From Laccaria trichodermophora (taxonomy: Eukaryota > Basidiomycota > Agaricomycetes > Agaricales > Hydnangiaceae), in NCBI GenBank assembly GCA_018417955.1, contig JACTVC010000001.1, positions 806,001 to 870,000 of the forward strand: DNA of 64,000 bases. Direction: 5' to 3'. The notes below the pieces were generated by a model. The model was given only the letters and a program-made list of their open reading frames with translations. It did no database searches and was not told the DNA's origin. A program made the translations under genes and the position numbers. This document shows, in pieces, positions 1-11,133 of the stretch (position 1 is its first letter; the number at the start of each line of letters is the position of its first letter).

Positions 1-2
1 CA

Positions 3-745
3 GCCTCTTATCCCAACACTTACGTTACTTATCCAAGCTCGAACCAAACGAGCTCTTATTCGTACCATTTGCCGAGCAATGACCATCATTCGATGGGCGT
101 ACAAGATCATAGGTCATTCTTTGACGACGTCGATTCTCGAGACCTTCGCTCCTCTTCTCCTTATAGCCGCGGCTCAGGTTCTTCGCAAGTCTCGCCGCCA
201 AGTTACACTCCTCCCCCAGCCTCCCCCACCTCTCCTGAAGAGCCGACTATTAAAAAGAAGCGCAAACGTGCGGATGCAGCCCAGCTGAAAGTCCTTAACG
301 AGACTTACAATCGAACCGCCTTTCCGTCAACGGAGGAGCGCCACGCTCTCGCGAAGGCTCTGGATATGTCTGCGAGAAGCGTCCAGATATGGTCAGTTGC
401 TTCGGCTGACATGATTTTTCTTTCTTAATCTTCTGTGATAAAAGGTTCCAAAACAAAAGACAGTCGATGAGACAAACTAATCGTCAGTCGTCGACAGTGA
501 GCTCTGCTCATCAGTCATTTACAATGGCGAACCATGGCGAACCTCTACTGGATGACCTATCTCCTTCAGGATATGGCGGCACCCCCATTCCGATACTAGA
601 GACGCCATACATGACAAGCTCTTCCCAGCAGGAGACTATCACTTCCCGATCTCATCCCTCACACTCATCGTCGTCACATCGTCGCATTCGAGCTCAGGAG
701 GAAGTACCTACTGACCCGCGCAAATGGTCGGGTCGTGGGTTCTGA
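3..745 (+). CDS. Homeodomain transcription factor, 5' end outside the window
   Basis: Exons 3-391 and 445-745 join across a 53-base intron (392-444, donor GTCAGT). The frame is open to the first base of the window, so the start lies upstream. After a Ser/Pro-rich stretch comes a basic run (KKKRKR) and a homeodomain. Helix 3 reads SARSVQIWFQNKRQS, and the intron splits the Trp codon of the invariant WFQNKR motif. The C-terminal 90 residues are Ser/His-rich and look disordered. A DNA-binding regulator in the nucleus is expected. The spacing in the domain looks like a typical 60-residue homeodomain rather than TALE, but the N-terminus is missing, so I do not assign it to a mating-type or other subfamily. 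Confidence 0.85.
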
Positions 746-2370
746 AGCCCGCGATACGGTTTTTGAATTTTTTGCTCATGGTTACATCCGCTCATTTGGT
801 CCTTAATATCTTGGTTCCCTTTCATTCTTAGAGGCGCTTCATTTAAAGTTACAGTCCCGCGCATTAATCATTCATTAAATCTCACTAAATACATCTTCCA
901 AACATGGACTCTGGGACACCGTCACTATTATTTGACATCGCTCTGCACTCCTACTTTACGCGTTATAACGACTTTTATGTAATTATATACCGTCTAACTA
1001 TTTTAGAATAGGTACCTCAGCTCTCATACATTTATTTTATTTATTTAATGCCCTCCGCAATTTTCCAAGAGTTCGACAATTCCAACTTGACTCCAACTTC
1101 ATAAGAATTTACTAAAATCTAGTCAAGCTCGCTTTACTTCATCCCCAACGAGTATATCCAATATTTTAATCGCGTCAAACACACAAAAAAACTGCGGACA
1201 AAAATGAAGCTCCACAATTAAAACCGGGGTTACAAAATTCTCGCAGATCTGCTAGTACTACGTGACTATGTTTGGTCGATGCCTGTGTAGAGCAAGTTCA
1301 TAGAGACCGAGACAAAGGAGAAACGCTGATTAATTACGCAAACGCCGGTCGTCCTTCTGGCACCTCTTCATCTAATAAACAAAAAGGAGTTAATGAAGAA
1401 GGCGACAGATTAGCTACGAAGATCATCAATCTCGGCGACGGTGAGACAACGTTTACCCACTGACAGGGTATCATAACCCAGCCTTGCGTGCTGTAACCCT
1501 TGTTCTGAGTGAAAAGAAAACACAGAAGACGGTAGGTCGACGTCGACGTCGAACTGGGGAAAAAAACATTACTTTGGAACAATCGTTGGGCTTGTCGCCG
1601 TGGCGATTTAGATGTCAAGAGAAATGGCCTCCAGAGTCCGGGCTTCTTTGCCACCTATGTAAATTGTGATGCGGGTAGGTTCTCCATTGCTGTGTGTAGT
1701 TTGAATTTCGCCGCAGGATCGCTAAAGAACCCAAGCATCTGTATATTTGTAACCGCCGCCTCAGAGTTGAACGTAAATCGACCATTGGCATCGAGACGCT
1801 TCAACTGGCAGTACCCGCACGGTGGAGTCCTGAAAACAAAGCGGGTGAGGACATGATGCAGACAATCTCTAGAAAATTAGAAAGTGGGGCGAAAAACCGT
1901 GGCACTCAGTCGGGAATGCGGCGGAAATCGACTATCATTGGTTTGCACAAGATAATGGGAACTCTCATGTCGCGCCGGTCACGGGACCTCCACCAAATCT
2001 CGATTTTCCACAGAGTTTTCATTCAACTCTTCATTCCTTTCTTCCACCGGAGCGATTGGTAGTTGCGTGATACAGGCGCTTTAGCTTGGCCGAGCCCCTA
2101 CGTGCATACATTGCCTTTCTGCCTCTGGTATCATCATCTTCTGGCGATCTTGGTTGGCATTCTGCAGACTTCTACTTTTCGTTTCAATTTTTTTTCTCTC
2201 TTTCTTCTTGTTTACTCAGTCAAATTTGAGGGCAACGCCATTACCAGGTTATTATTTCCACTCTTTCGACGTTTTCGACGGACGCACGTATGTTAGTGTG
2301 CGGTGTTGGCAGTCGTGCGTTTTCATTCAGTTGCGCACTTTTTTTAAAATTGCGATTGATATACCAACCG
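746..2370. other. Non-coding or decayed stretch
   Basis: AT-rich 3' flank of the homeodomain gene followed by sequence with only short unrelated open frames on both strands. I see no splice-consistent gene, RNA gene or obvious repeat here. Confidence 0.5.
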
Positions 2371-2372
2371 TG

Positions 2373-2470
2373 TAGCTCCCTTCGCGAACATTATCCGTAA
2401 CGACATTGGTATCGTCGAAGGATTGATGGCTACTGACCATTCTACCGCAAGCTGCGGGCAAGGTTTTCTC
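2373..2470 (+). pseudogene. GAPDH-like gene fragment
   Basis: In one frame the translation reads TNRVAPFANIIRNDIGIVEG, followed by LMATDHSTAS. This resembles the glyceraldehyde-3-phosphate dehydrogenase block after the catalytic Cys (family pattern TNCLAP...GIVEGLMTTVH..TA). The catalytic Cys region is replaced by a frame with a stop, and the similarity fades after about 30 codons. It therefore looks like a broken fragment, not a working enzyme. No other GAPDH blocks were recognised nearby. The call rests on this one stretch. Confidence 0.45.
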
Positions 2471-2479
2471 ATTCTTGAA

Positions 2480-3340
2480 CGAGAAATTGATGCATATGTG
2501 CAGGCTGTTGATGGTAACATACTCATGTCGTCTCACTTAGCTGCTTCTCCTTCCACGTCGCCACCTTCGAGGGATCAAACTCGTACGCGGAAGGCAAAAT
2601 CTATCTGGGTTATGACTGGGTAGAGGGCTGTGGGACCCCACGACTCGCTTCGTTCGGCGCAAAGTCGCCTACCAGGTACCTTGAGGTCAACACGTTCTGA
2701 TATTCGGACAGAATATTAGCTTTGTGCAACTCCCCTGGGGCATCACCCATAGAGGCACCGACCGCAATTTCGGGGCAACTACCTGCTATTATTTACGCAC
2801 CGTCTCACCATGCAAATCGACCTCATTATGATCATCCGGCTATCCTTCGTGACTTGCTTCAATTGGGTCCGAACGACATGATTTACAGTCATTCAGCACC
2901 CGTGGGATCGACATCTTATTTACCTGCTATCGCGACATTTTAGCCATCGGTTGGTCGATCAGCGCATCACCATTCTTCTTCGCTACACAAGCATCGCCGA
3001 CTACAGTGAGGAAGAAATCGTCTTTACAGATTTTGTTGGAAACAATGCCAGCTCACGACATCCAGCTGGATCCTGCTATCTTTCGACTTCCTACTCTTTA
3101 CCGGGAAGGTGCAATTGAGATGCATGAAGTGATATCAACAAGGTAGGTCTTTGTCTGCTTTCTTTTCCCCTCTTTCCTCACGTTTCCGGAATGTTGAGTT
3201 TATTGGTCCTGACTTATATTTATATGTGACGTGGCCTCATTATACCAGTTGTAATATATTGGTAGTGCGTAAGAGCGGCGATGAAGGCACCTTCTAATTG
3301 TCTAGGAGAATATACTCATTGTTATATAGAAAACTTCGTT
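2480..3340. other. Unassigned stretch with possible exon remnants
   Basis: An open stretch at about 3023-3144 (+) (containing MPAHDIQLDPAIFRLPTLYR) ends at a good donor (GTAGGT) but has no convincing partner exon. A second open frame at 2722-2943 is also orphaned. These could be exons of a decayed gene. I cannot name a product. Confidence 0.25.
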
Positions 3341-3350
3341 ATGCGGATTA

Positions 3351-6300
3351 TTAATCGCTATCTGTGTCTTCTGGTTTGGGCCCTCCAGTGGTCAACCACT
3401 GCAACTTCCTCAGCCTCCTCCTCTCTTCCTGAGCCTTCATCTGGTTTCTTGTCATCTTCTTTTTCTTCACCACGGGAAGTTTCAATGCACCTGCATCCTC
3501 AGCCCCACTCCCGACCGGGGTGGCAGCCGCCGATGCCAACGGGGTTTGTAATCGAGATCGGACAGGTGTGTTATGTCCGCTGCCTCTTGGCGACTTCGCA
3601 TCTTGGAAAGCGTCCTCAATGACCGCAGCCTTTCCTTGCTGAACCATGCGGCCATTGTCGACATTCCATATTTCTGGACCTGAGGAGCAATGAGCATTTG
3701 CGTCTATCCATGTAAGAGACGCGACGAACAGAGGGAGGACACGAATTCGTGATTGTGGGAAATGATAACCTAAAACGTAAAGTGTGAGACGATGAGACGG
3801 AGCACATGGCAGTGACTTACAACAGCGCCACTCCATTCCTTAATAGCCACAGCAAGACCACCAAGAGCCTCCCTATCTAAGAAATTGCTCGGTTCGTCGA
3901 GAATGCAAATCTATTTGATCTCGTAAATTAGAAGTACGTGGGAGGCTGAAGTGACCCATACCTGAGGGTTGTTCCAGAGACAGGCAGCGATAACAAGCTT
4001 AATCTTTTGACCTGACAAAACGACTCAGACTTGAGATCATTCTTGATGCGTCAACTAAGGGGCACTTACCACCGGACAGCCCAGAAATTTCATTATACTG
4101 AGCAATATCTCCATCAAGCCCAATGTCTTCCAAATGCTTGCGGACAAGATGGGCTGAAGTATCACGTGAACCTGCGCCCTCTCGTGAGGACTCGAGATCA
4201 TCGAATTGCTGGACAAGCTTTGTGAATCCCTTCGCAAGAAGGTCTTCACGGCCAACCCAGGTGTTGTACCTGTGTTCCATTCCTCGCCATTTTATTTCGT
4301 ATCGGAACGATTTCTTCAGTTTTTGTCGTCCCATGATCATCTACAGGGCGCTCCGTGAGCGTCGCGACGGATCAACCTGACAATACAACCAAACCTCCAA
4401 TTTCCTTTTGCTACCATCTTTGCCGAGCCATTCTTGCTCTAAAAGCAGCTTTTCCTCGTCTGTAAGAACACGAGTGGCCTTTTCCAGAAGTTCACCTAAT
4501 CAAACATTAGACTTGTAGTAGCAGCGGAAGTAAAACCTTACGATCGTGCCCATCCTGGAATCGCCATTGAATATAACCGATCGGGGTTTTCTCTAAATGA
4601 CGATCTACAAAAAGATGTCTTGGTTGAAATCATTATGCTATTAAGACGAGCGAAATACTCACCAATGTGATGGGTTGCATGTTGGGAGACGTATCCAACT
4701 CGCAAGGCGGGGTGCTTATAAACAGTTCCTTCTTGTGGAACGGTTTCTCCCTGTCGTTAATTATCAATCAAGGCACAATGAAAACACAGTTAGTGAACTC
4801 ACGGTGAGAAGCTTAATTAATGTTGATTTCCCAGCACCATTGGGTCCTACTACCCCAACTCGGCTGCAAAGTAGAGTTGAGTAAAATTCTTCAAGGACAA
4901 CCCAACAAACTGACCTTGAAAGGGAGAGAGCACAGCTGACATTGTGCAAACTAGGTGCACTCCGTCCTGGATATGTGAACGTACAGCCCGAGAGCTTGAG
5001 GATTGCGCGCGTGTTACTCCGAACACCCATGAGAGAACCAGGCGGAGGAAAAGAAAACTTGACAGATGTAGCTGCGAGGGTATAGTATGACTTTGCTTCT
5101 GGATGTTTGGCCACGAAGGCAGATAGGCTTCCAGGATAATATACCAACTAGCATCGCGACACTGTCAACCGATTGGCCAAAAGACTGTCAAGGCAACAGT
5201 TCTCACCTTCTTCGATTCGTAATGTATGATGTCCGTGGTGGTGTTGTCCAAGAACCTTAGATGGTCTGACGTTACGATAAGCCCCAAAAAGCTTGTAAAA
5301 GACTCACCCAGAGTCGTGACTGATAATCAAGCAGGTCACATTTTTTTGAGATTTCAAATATTCCTCAAGCCACTTGACAGAGGCACGATCCAACTGTAAA
5401 AGGTGTAAGAGATGCGAAAAGGTCATAAGAAACTCAGAGTAAGCGCACGTGATTCGTTGGCTATGGGAGAAGTCAAATCAGATCAGTGATTCCAAACCAC
5501 CGAAACAAAGCGCACACCTCATCAAGGAGAAGCAGGTCAGCGTTGTAAAGCATGGCCCTGGCGAGCTCGAGCTTCATCTTCCAGCCACCTGACAAGCCAC
5601 CAACTACGTCAGCTTGCCTTGCATCGTCGAACCCAACCTCTGTGAGTTGATCACGAATCTTGGACCGTGGCACACCCTGCAGTGCCTTGTCTGAAGGATG
5701 GGCGGTGAGTATTATCATTGGCACCCAGGTTTTGAACCTACCTGCGGCGATAAAATCAAGAACAGACAATGACCCATCCTCACCCTGCAAAGAATGCTCC
5801 ACCATAACACATCGAAGTTGGTCTTGTGAGGGAAAATTCTCTACTTTGCCATCACGGAGCTGACGCATCAGGGTGGACTTCCCTGATCCGTTTGTACCAA
5901 GAATACCATAACGACGGCCACGTATAAGGCGAAGTGTGGTATGTGAGAGGAGCAGGAGAGCTCCGTATGCTAACGAGAACAACGTATCGCATAGAACCTC
6001 GCCCTCGTCTGACGAGCTCTCCTGGGTTACGGCGTACTTGCTCTGGGAAAAGCAATAAAGTGAGACCTTACATAAATACAGAAAGCATGAAAGCGTACCT
6101 TATCTACCGCATGCAAATCGGAACGCACTGTTTCAGTAAAAGCTGCGGCCTTCTCATTACCAAACCAAGGTTTCATGTAAGTTGCTACACATCGATTCCA
6201 AACTGCTTTGTCGCTGTAGTTGCGTGAATGGACTAGGTCTGCAACGAGAGATGCGACAAATTTTAATGAATCCTCCGGCAAATATGGCTTTTGAGACAAG

Positions 6301-7586
6301 TAATCAGCCGGTTTCTGTGGCAAAAGATTATGCAGCAGGGCGAGTGCATCAGCAGTCTGTTTCTCGACATCACGATGCTCAGCTGGTGGCCCTGACGAGG
6401 AGGCACCAGACTTGAGCAAAGTTTCTAGAGCAGTCTCCCCAAAAGCACGGACCTGTATCAATTATGTTCGGAACATGTTCAGTGTTGAAGAAAAAAAAAC
6501 ATACCTCTGGGAATGCAGCGCCTTTTGCAATCTTTTCTACGCCTTCCACCAAAGGGCTGAGGTAAACCGCAGCAACCTGAGGGTTACGTACAAGCTTAAC
6601 CAAGTTATCGACCACAACAACGGTACGTCGCTGAACCTCCATACTTCTGTCATTGAGCGCGCGAAGCAGAAGAGGAACAAGAACGGCCAGAGCGGGCGCA
6701 GTGACTTCCGCAACAAATGTGGTGCTTGACATAGCTTTGATACAAGCAGGTACAGAATCAGGATTTGCCATACACTTCACCAGCATTGGGGTATGGGGAG
6801 CAAGATCGGGGTTGGCAAGGGTGGTACAAAGAGAGGTGGCGCATTTGATTGCTGCACTGGAAACCTAAAGTACAATCAGAGGTCTAAAATGAAAAAGAGT
6901 TGTTATCCCACTTGCCTCCTGTTTGGTGTCATGCATTGCAGCCTCGACCTTAGGAAGCACCGTCCCTAATTCTGCAGCGACAGCATCTCTGGCAGAAGTG
7001 ACGAAGGATCTAAACGCATCGAGGACGCCCACTTTGACGCGCCATTTACCAGCTTCTAGGATAGATTCAAGATGCCTGAAAAGGACTCGAATGGATTCTG
7101 GAGGGAAAAGCTTGAGGATGGATTTGATAGCGGAGAAGGCCGCCGCGCGGACAACGTCGCCTTTATCCATGTAGAGGTCGAAAATAATGGGCAAGGAGGG
7201 AAGCAAAAGAGGGGCGACAGGTGCGCCAAGAATGGTAGCAAGGGATTGAAAGGCGATAGCGGCGGATTCGCGCTCGTATCCTGACTTTTTATTTGTAGCA
7301 AATCCGTGCAAGGTTTTAAGGACGCTCTCGTCGCTGTATTATAGTCAACCAATGTAGGCAGCTCGAGATGAAATGGATGCTCACTCAAGGGATTGAAATC
7401 CAGTTTTAGACACTTCGCGAGCAATCCTATCGGAGGCGCCCTTGGCATCTGATTTTGTAAAATGAGAAGCGGGTGGTCAGATGGATGAAGTTACTCACCT
7501 GGGGCGGTTGGGGCTGTTCGTAAAGCCTCGAACAAGGCGGTAAATTGTGTGGATGACAAGGTATCAGGCATGGCGACTGGCGACAT
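3351..7586 (-). CDS. NEW1: eEF3-family ABC-F ATPase, New1/Elf1-like
   Basis: A ribosome-associated twin-ATPase of the eEF3 family, split into about 15 exons. Domains in order: N-terminal HEAT repeats (about 7586-6505), a four-helix region (6452-6099), ABC1 with Walker A GTNGSGKST, signature LSGGWKMKLELARAM and LLLLDE/PTNH/LD, ABC2 with Walker A GPNGAGKST, a chromodomain-like insert (IKWRGMEHRYNTWVGRE), signature LSGGQKIKLVIAA, Walker B CILDEPSNFLD, and a Lys-rich C-terminal tail ending PEDTDSD. The well-formed chromodomain and the tail favour New1/Elf1 over canonical eEF3, by recollection of those families. Checked exons: 7499-7586, 7385-7448, 6916-7333, 6505-6864, 6099-6452, 5742-6042, 5518-5690, 5449-5460, 5308-5393. 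The start is ATG at 7586, or in frame at 7571. One intron uses a GC donor and one exon is only 12 bases. Confidence 0.9.
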
Positions 7587-7892
7587 CTAAGGTCGTAAGG
7601 ATACAGATCGTATAGCTGGGTATTATGAATCGAGGATCGCAGAATACGAGAGTAGAAAAGTTACAGGATTAGAAGGAACGAAGATAACGTCTAAGTAGTG
7701 GTCCGGTGCAGAGCCATCGGAAATAAAACTTGTCACATTTTACATTGGTGTGATCGATCAATGTCACGTGATAATGTGAACTAAAAATACCGTAGAGCTG
7801 CAACTCTACCAAGTACAACTGTAGTCCAATTTCGCTCTAATGTCTCCTTTCCAAATTTCCACTCTTCTTCCTACCTTCACTTTCAGTTTTTA
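7587..7892. promoter_or_regulatory. Divergent promoter region
   Basis: About 300 bases between the starts of the New1-like gene (-) and the membrane protein gene (+), and the only intergenic space for both promoters. A pyrimidine-rich tract lies just upstream of the plus-strand ATG (7845-7890), which is common before fungal start sites. No specific factor site can be named. Confidence 0.4.
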
Positions 7893-8816
7893 ATGCGAAT
7901 TACCCAACCCATCCTCATAGGCGTTGTCTCAGGCATCGCTGCGGCAAACTGCATCTTCGCCGTCGCGTGGTGCATTTTCAGAGGCCGGCGCAATCGAGCC
8001 AAGCGCCAGAGGCAGCTCCTTCTCGCTCGTCGGCCTTCAGCGTTGAAGCAGCCTTCTTCCAAAGCCCCTCCCAACGTTGCTGTAAATCGGACATCAGACC
8101 GCTATATGCAAGGCATGTATACCATAAACCAGCACAAACGCACCACTATCACCCGGGCGAGGAAATCTCATGCGATCTTAAGCCAGCAGACTTCGCAGTT
8201 TACTCATCCCATTGTCCCTCCGGGCTTGCCCTTGCCTTCAGGATCTATCGTCGACCCTTCCAATACGTGTGGAGCGTCTACTTTATCCGATGACGCATCT
8301 GTATACTCCTCTGCTTCTGCGCCGCCCGAATTCCATCAAGCCTTGTTGGACACTCAGATCTTAGAACCCAATTCACCTTTTGATACCTCAGATGTAAGTC
8401 ACTTGGGATCAGCTAGGGCGTGGTCGGATAGAGCGAGTCGGGCTCCCCACATCAGAGAGCGTCTCATATCAGAGGCATGCGTTTACAGGACGGCCTCAAA
8501 CACACCTTCCACTGAACAACACTTCATGTCACAAGCGCACATTGAAGCACCCCCGAGAAGTATACCCCAAAGGTCCGAACCACCCCGTAGAATGATTTCA
8601 GCTGATCAGCAATCTCCAAACCGTGTCAACCGAATCTTCTCGCCCCCTCACTTAGTTGCTGAAGTCGATTCTCATCGCCGGCTTGTATCTGATCAGCGGT
8701 TTCGTGCCCTTAACTCTTCGCCTCCCTTACCATCTCCTCACTCACCACCCCAGTATGCGACGGTTAGCCAATCACAACCCTCCTTGAGACCTCCCACCTC
8801 AGTTCGTTTTCCGTAG
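7893..8816 (+). CDS. Single-pass membrane protein, unknown function
   Basis: An uninterrupted 307-codon frame starting at ATG 7893 and ending at TAG 8814-8816. Residues 6-28 (ILIGVVSGIAAANCIFAVAW onward) form one hydrophobic segment. It is followed by a basic stop-transfer run (RGRRNRAKRQRQ), so a short N-terminus outside and a long C-terminal tail in the cytosol are likely. The tail of about 270 residues is rich in Ser, Pro and Gln and looks disordered. I see no catalytic motif. It may be a fungal orphan membrane-anchored protein. A function is not assigned. Confidence 0.65.
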   Translation: MRITQPILIGVVSGIAAANCIFAVAWCIFRGRRNRAKRQRQLLLARRPSALKQPSSKAPPNVAVNRTSDRYMQGMYTINQHKRTTITRARKSHAILSQQTSQFTHPIVPPGLPLPSGSIVDPSNTCGASTLSDDASVYSSASAPPEFHQALLDTQILEPNSPFDTSDVSHLGSARAWSDRASRAPHIRERLISEACVYRTASNTPSTEQHFMSQAHIEAPPRSIPQRSEPPRRMISADQQSPNRVNRIFSPPHLVAEVDSHRRLVSDQRFRALNSSPPLPSPHSPPQYATVSQSQPSLRPPTSVRFP

Positions 8817-8945
8817 TACAGCTTGATCAATAATGGTCGCTTGCAGTCCCTTTGATCCTGTAGTTATGCACTTGGTGTGCGGTAAATCGTGAAAATCTAC
8901 TTAAATGCCATAGTACATGAAAATTTGCGCCGTGCTCTGGATCGC

Positions 8946-11014
8946 TCACTCAGAGTCGTCTGCTGGATAATCGACTTTGTCATACAAACGCAGTGTCTCG
9001 TTCCAATCCCTCTTCCTCCTGCGCTTGATTGAAAAATATCTGGCCCGACTATCCCAACTCCCTCGCACCCTCCCCTTTTCCTTGCCGCCAGACAGCGCAA
9101 AGTGGGTCTCTGGATTTTCAGGCAATCCAAGGGAAGACGTTGCGAGATCCATGACACGATTGTAGAGCTCCCTTCTCTTTTCTTGCATGCCTTTCAGAGT
9201 TGGTTTCCCAACCTGGAGAAGGCGCAAAAGGGAGGTGAAGGCCCGGAAGGCGGACACGGCATCTTCGCACCAACGAAGGGTTATCCACATGAGAGACGGC
9301 ACGAGAAACATCGTAAACAATGCAATGGGCCACGTTAGTGCCACTGCTGCAAACCAAACGCAAAGTCCCGAAATAAGCCCATAAATGAGCTTATACTGCG
9401 CAATTTCGTCCCAGGTGTCGAATATTGGACCAGTCTTCTTGAAGTTACGGACGGCGTAAAAAGTCGTCGCAAATACAGGGAGCCAGAGAATTAACCCTGG
9501 CACGGATATCGTAAAAAGACAAAGGGACCACAAGAGTCGAACCAGCATCCTGGAGAAGATGGTGCGCCGTGGCAATAAGCGACGAATCCGATCATCTTTA
9601 ATACCACAATGAGAAAGCTGATCTTGGTATGCCTATATCAAAAAGTTAGACAGTTTTGACGAGCGGCTCATCCACTTGTCTTCCCTTTAAATCAACTTGT
9701 AGAGCGAATACATCTGATGCGTTGAGGACAAGATTGCCTTCCCGTTCTATAACCCGATCTTTAGGAAGTGTATGTCGCTCAGCGTTTTTGAAAGCATCAA
9801 GAAATTGTCGTATGAGACGAACGTAGTCGCCGAGGGTCATGAGCGTCCCAAGGGGGGCGTACATCCGCGCAGCAAGTTTTGCTGTACGAATGAGATCCCA
9901 AGTAGGAGAGTCCAGTGTTCCAACACTGATAATCTTCTGCATTTCAGAGGTGAGGGACCGAATCTGGTCAAAGTCTACAGGAGTGAGAAGCTCTGGATTC
10001 TTCTGAACATCGGTAGGTGTGAGCGATAGTGCTGTTATAAACCTACGGTACTGACCTTGGGCGTGAATGTCATGGGCGGATGAAATGATACTAAAACATC
10101 GGAACGAAAATGTTGCCGATGCCTGTAGAGGTATGAAGACAAATAGTCCAATGAGAGAGGGATTGTAATGGTGATAAAATGCGTACATATAAGTAATGGA
10201 ACATGTTGATACCGAAATTTCAAAGTCCGGATCGTTACGATTCCTTGATAGTACGTCCGATACCAGCCGTGCCACTGTAGAAATTTCAGCAATCATACAA
10301 AGACAGAATGGAGCAATTACCGCCAGTTTTCAGAGGCGCAATAGTGGGATGGAAGCGACTCATCCCCTCAGGGAATAAACATATGGCATCACCCAACTCC
10401 AAAGCCTTGGACGCACTGTTACTCTCGTTTAAAACGAGAATAACATCAGCCACGTACTTCCATAAGCTTCAGCATCGCATCCGTGTTATCTGCTTTTCCG
10501 TCCGCACTATCCTTACGCCTCTTGATTGGGACTGTGCCAGCAGACTCTATTAGCCAGCTTGTGAAGGTCCTGTGCCCGAACTGCGTTGCCTTCGCAGTGA
10601 GTCGGAGCATGTTTCGTCTCTGGACATAGAATATGAGTCGCCGAAAGAGATGCGACTTAGTTAGCTCGCCTTTGAAGGTATCGAAGTCACGAGAAGTCTA
10701 CGGACGTTAGCATTAGGCCAAGGTCAAACGAGTATAGCTCACAGTGCATCCGTCAAGGAATTGCTGTGGTTTGCACATACAATGCTATAATGTGGACGTC
10801 AATATAAATTTATTGACATATAAATAGGGCCGACCATGGCTTTCCGGTTTCTGGTACGAGATCAAGGCCTTCTATGACGATTGTCCCATAGAATATCTTT
10901 AGCACAAATCTGAAGAGAAGACTACAAATTCTGGTGAGAAGGGGGGACCGAAAGGATCCATTTACTTTACCGAATCAAAACATAGGACCAAGGAGTGGGA
11001 GATCCTTCGAGCAT
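8946..11014 (-). CDS. GPT2: Glycerol-3-phosphate/DHAP sn-1 acyltransferase (Gpt2/Sct1 type)
   Basis: Catalyses the first acylation step of glycerolipid synthesis at the ER. The gene starts at ATG 11014 (MLEGSPTPWSYVL) and has about eight exons. The acyltransferase block NHSNSLTD lies near 10745-10775, the AGTVPIKRR region near 10520-10550 and FPEGMSRFHPTIAPLKTG near 10325-10375. These are the paired catalytic and substrate-binding motifs of this family. The last exon (8946 to about 9590) encodes two hydrophobic hairpins and a polar tail, as expected for the membrane-bound C-terminus. One intron (10620-10669, 50 bases) appears to use a GC donor, because only that splice keeps the frame (SIPSK/RRNMLRL). 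Confidence in the family is high. The assignment between Gpt2 and Sct1 orthologues is open. Confidence 0.87.
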
Positions 11015-11133
11015 ATTTTGAGAGGCAACGCTCAGTTAGGCTTAGTTCTGAATTCACCAACTACGTCGGATGACTAAGCCAACTTTCAAAAAAAACGACC
11101 GTCTTGCACTTGCGGCATTGTAGATCAAATAAA

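Noticed and set aside
1334..1654. A 106-codon minus-strand frame
   Set aside because: No recognisable content, no splice partner, and it overlaps equally long frames on the other strand.
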